Source: JAJRVH01 sp964505995
GTDB taxonomy: Bacteria; Pseudomonadota; Zetaproteobacteria; Mariprofundales; Mariprofundaceae
Length of the DNA: 15,435 bases
Assembly: GCA_964505995.1 (NCBI GenBank)
Contig: CAZDLB010000040.1
Span: 1 to 15,435 of the forward strand
Reading direction: 5' to 3'
Position 1 is the stretch's first letter. Each line of letters starts with the position of its first letter. Under the pieces are notes generated by a model, which saw nothing but the letters and a program-made list of their open reading frames with translations, searched no databases and was not told where the DNA came from. A program made the position numbers and the translations under genes. Positions 13,022 to 15,435 of the stretch are shown here, one piece after another.

Positions 13022-14575
13022 CTATTCCATGCGCGGAAAGACCGGCGATGGCCGTGAGCAGGCATGGCCGGGTTTCAGAACGCCCCAGCCGCCGACCTCG
13101 GCCATGCGCAAGCCGTCCAGATCCACGGGCTGGCCATGAATCTGCTCCAGCATCGCCTGCATCCTCGAAGGCATGAACGGCGCCAGCGCGATGGCCACAA
13201 GCCTGAGCGTTTCGATCAGGTGATAGAGCACCGTATCCAGCCGTGCATCCTGCCCTTCCCTGGCCAGCGTCCATGGCGCGTTCTCCTCGACATAGCGGTT
13301 GCCGTGACGCACGACCTCATTGATGCGCTCCAGCGCCTGGTGAAAGGCCTGCCTTTCCATCGCCCCGGCCACCTCGCGCTGCATCGCCTCGATATCGGCA
13401 ATCAGCGCCCGGTCGCGGGCGTCCTCCTCGGCCACCTCGCCCAGCACGCCATCGCGATACTTGTTCAGCATCGCCAGCGAGCGATTCAGCAGGTTGCCGA
13501 CATCGTTGGCAAGCTCGGTGTTGTAGCGCTGCTTCAGCGCATCATGCGAAAAATCCCCGTCCTGACCGAACGGAACCTCGCGCAGCAGGAAATAGCGAAT
13601 CACATCGGCATCGTACTGTTGCAGGAGTTCGGCGGGGCGGAGCGCATTGCCTTTGGACTTGGACATCTTCTCCCCCTCGACCGTCCACCAGCCGTGCGCA
13701 AACACGCGCCTTGGCAGCGGCAGATCGGCCGCCATCAGCATGCAGGGCCAGTACACGGCATGGAAGCGCAGGATGTCCTTGCCGATCAGGTGAACATCCG
13801 CCGGCCAGTACTTCGGCACCTCGGGGTCGGGAAAGCCGAGCGCGGAGATGTAGTTGGTCAGCGCGTCAATCCAGACATAGACGACATGCTTCTCATCCCC
13901 GGGAACCGGCACGCCCCAGGAAAACGTCGTGCGCGACACCGACAGATCGTTCAGGCCTCCCTCGACGAAGCTCAGCACCTCGTTGCGCCGGGAGGCCGGC
14001 GCGATGAAATCGGGGTTCTGCCGGATATGCTCCAGCAGCCGATCCTGATAGGCGCTCAGCCGGAAGAAATAGGATTCCTCCTGAACCTTTTCGACGGGCC
14101 GGCCGCAGTCCGGACAGGCACGCGAGGCCCAGCAATCGGCATCCTTCAGCTGGGTCTCGGTCCAGTAGGTCTCGCAGGGAACGCAATACCAGTCCTCGTA
14201 GAAGTCCTTGTAGATGGCGCCGGCATTCTCCAGCCGCCGCCACATCGCCTGCACGGCCTTCTTGTGCCGCTCGGAACTGGTGCGAATGAAATCGTCGTTG
14301 CTGATTTCCAGGTCCGGCCACAGCTGGCGATAGCGTTCGACGACCTGATCGGCCAGCTCGATCGGCTGCATGCCACGGGCCTCGGCGGCCTGCTGCACCT
14401 TCTGGCCATGCTCGTCGGTGCCGGTCAGGAAGAACACATCGCGTCCGTTCAGCCGCTGAAAGCGCGCCAGCACATCGGCGGCCACCGTGGTGTAGATATG
14501 CCCCAGATGCGGCTCGTCATTCACATAATAGATGGGGGTCGTGACATAAAAGGTCGAAGGTGCGTTCTCAGGCAT
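13022..14575 (-). CDS. metG: Methionyl-tRNA synthetase
   Basis: This 517-aa class I synthetase charges tRNA-Met. The HIGH-type motif is HLGH (23-26) after TTPIYYVN, and KMSKSKGN lies at 303-310. A zinc-knuckle region has CVPC (131-134), Cys148, Cys154 and Cys157. The helical anticodon-binding domain follows to the end. The separate C-terminal tRNA-binding domain found in E. coli MetG (about 677 aa) is absent, which is normal for the shorter form of the enzyme. The ATG at 14575 has only a weak GGAG 12 bases upstream; the next internal start would remove part of the catalytic domain. It lies 69 bp after holB on the same strand. Those 69 bp can form a GC-rich 6-bp stem but show no T run, so no terminator is called. 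Confidence 0.96.
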   Translation of the reverse strand: MPENAPSTFYVTTPIYYVNDEPHLGHIYTTVAADVLARFQRLNGRDVFFLTGTDEHGQKVQQAAEARGMQPIELADQVVERYRQLWPDLEISNDDFIRTSSERHKKAVQAMWRRLENAGAIYKDFYEDWYCVPCETYWTETQLKDADCWASRACPDCGRPVEKVQEESYFFRLSAYQDRLLEHIRQNPDFIAPASRRNEVLSFVEGGLNDLSVSRTTFSWGVPVPGDEKHVVYVWIDALTNYISALGFPDPEVPKYWPADVHLIGKDILRFHAVYWPCMLMAADLPLPRRVFAHGWWTVEGEKMSKSKGNALRPAELLQQYDADVIRYFLLREVPFGQDGDFSHDALKQRYNTELANDVGNLLNRSLAMLNKYRDGVLGEVAEEDARDRALIADIEAMQREVAGAMERQAFHQALERINEVVRHGNRYVEENAPWTLAREGQDARLDTVLYHLIETLRLVAIALAPFMPSRMQAMLEQIHGQPVDLDGLRMAEVGGWGVLKPGHACSRPSPVFPRME

Positions 14576-14644
14576 GGATTCGTATCAGCTCCCGATCATT
14601 TTCCCGCCCGGCTCCCGGCGGGGCCCTGTACTCTAGCCGCGAAA

Positions 14645-15435
14645 TCAGGTGCGGCCAGCCCGCAGCGCCGCTCGCAGGGTCAGGGTGCGGGCCAGCAGCG
14701 ACATCGCAGGCCTCAGGCCGTGGCGAATCACATCCTGCGGCCAGGCCAGACAGGCCAGCATGGCGCGCTCCGCCTCCCGTGCAGCAGCAACATCCCGATG
14801 CTGCAGATCCGCGAGCACATCAAACTGCGTCTGCCAGAGCACGCGGGCAATCAGCTCATGCGGAACCCGCGTCACATGCTGGCGTATCCAGGCTTCAAGC
14901 CTGCCGATATCGGCCTGCGCTATCTCCCGGGTCAGTTCCATCCAGTCTGCCAGCGCCCTGGCGATTTCGGCATCGCAAAGGCAGGCGACACGCCCCGGCG
15001 CACCGTCGGCCAGACTCATGGCCAGTGCCTTGTGCGCCTTGGCCATGCCCATCGCATCCAGAACCCGGCTAACCGCATCCTCGTCCAGCGGAGCGCAGGG
15101 CTGCAGCAGGCAGCGGGAGCGGATCGTGGCCGGCAGTCGCTCAAGCTCGGCACAGACGATCAGAAGCAGACTGCCCGGCGAAGGCTCCTCCAGCCCCTTG
15201 AGCAGCGCGTTCGCGGCCTGATGGTTCATGCGCTCCGCATCATCGAGGACGACGATGCGCCGCTGGCCCTTGGCGCCGCTGAGCGCCAGAAACTCCAGAA
15301 CATCACGCACCTGCTCGACGCTGATGTCGCGCTTGCCCTCGATGCGTTCGGCGTGGAACACATCCGGATGCGAGCCGGCTAGAAACAGGCGGCAGGGATG
15401 GCATTCGCCGCAGGCTGAATGCGTGTCACAGATGG
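14645..15435 (-). CDS. holB: DNA polymerase III delta-prime subunit, 5' end beyond the window
   Basis: The frame stays open to the right edge, giving about 263 visible residues, and the N-terminus with Walker A is outside. HolB is part of the clamp loader that places the beta clamp on DNA. The first visible residues contain CDTHSACGECHPC, the zinc-binding module, then GSHPD. DDAERMNHQAANALLKGLEEP follows, the Walker B-like region typical of delta-prime and gamma/tau, then SRC in the sensor-1 region. A GTG at 15361 could be taken as a start but lies after the zinc module, so the real start is upstream. It precedes metG on the same strand; a tmk-holB-metG order is common, and tmk would be expected off the right edge. 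Confidence 0.93.
   Translation of the reverse strand, partial: ICDTHSACGECHPCRLFLAGSHPDVFHAERIEGKRDISVEQVRDVLEFLALSGAKGQRRIVVLDDAERMNHQAANALLKGLEEPSPGSLLLIVCAELERLPATIRSRCLLQPCAPLDEDAVSRVLDAMGMAKAHKALAMSLADGAPGRVACLCDAEIARALADWMELTREIAQADIGRLEAWIRQHVTRVPHELIARVLWQTQFDVLADLQHRDVAAAREAERAMLACLAWPQDVIRHGLRPAMSLLARTLTLRAALRAGRT

Noticed and set aside
13022..13100. metG appearing truncated at its C-terminus
   Set aside because: The missing tRNA-binding domain is optional, and roughly 510-520 aa is a normal length for the short form.
14592..14622. GC-rich stem between holB and metG as a terminator
   Set aside because: Only about 6 bp of stem, no T run on either strand, and it lies within a probable operon.
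13064..15382. Open frame of about 770 codons on the + strand opposite metG and holB
   Set aside because: Antisense shadow over two clear housekeeping genes.

Overview
The window reads as chromosome of a high-GC, Gram-negative chemolithoautotroph, most likely a member of the Pseudomonadota. The grounds are a form II RubisCO (CbbM) next to a divergent LysR regulator (CbbR), a CbbQ/CbbO RubisCO activase pair, and a large single-chain pyruvate:ferredoxin oxidoreductase. That set would suit a microaerophile such as a zetaproteobacterial iron oxidiser or a sulfur oxidiser. The taxon is inference only; no rRNA or other decisive marker is present.

Layout. Positions 1-86 hold what looks like the tail of a + strand gene. 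Positions 148-315 are a 168-bp MITE-like element with about 20-bp terminal inverted repeats, flanked by TA. From 393 to 10381 a carbon-fixation block lies on the - strand. In transcription order it is cbbM (form II RubisCO), a strong terminator-like hairpin, an FAD/NAD(P) oxidoreductase with ferredoxin-type domains, nifJ (PFOR), cbbQ (AAA+) and cbbO (vWA). cbbR (10562-11473, +) diverges from cbbM. It ends exactly where a convergent fructosamine-kinase-family gene ends. From there to the right edge is a - strand housekeeping run: holB (open at the edge), metG, a DUF2062 membrane protein and the fructosamine kinase-like gene.

How it fits together. CbbM fixes CO2, and CbbQ and CbbO together form the ATP-driven motor that removes inhibitory sugar phosphates from form II RubisCO. 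Between the enzyme and its activase sits a two-gene module whose cistrons overlap by 8 nt. PFOR links pyruvate and acetyl-CoA through ferredoxin, and the flavoprotein could connect ferredoxin electrons to NAD(P)H. This suggests that CO2 fixation, acetyl-CoA supply and reductant balance are wired into one cluster. Paired LysR-type boxes, each pair spaced 22 bp (two helical turns), occur both in the cbbM/cbbR intergenic region and just upstream of cbbQ. CbbR may therefore control the block from two points. The hairpin after cbbM would let RubisCO be made in excess over the downstream enzymes.

No tRNA, rRNA, CRISPR array or complete insertion sequence was seen.
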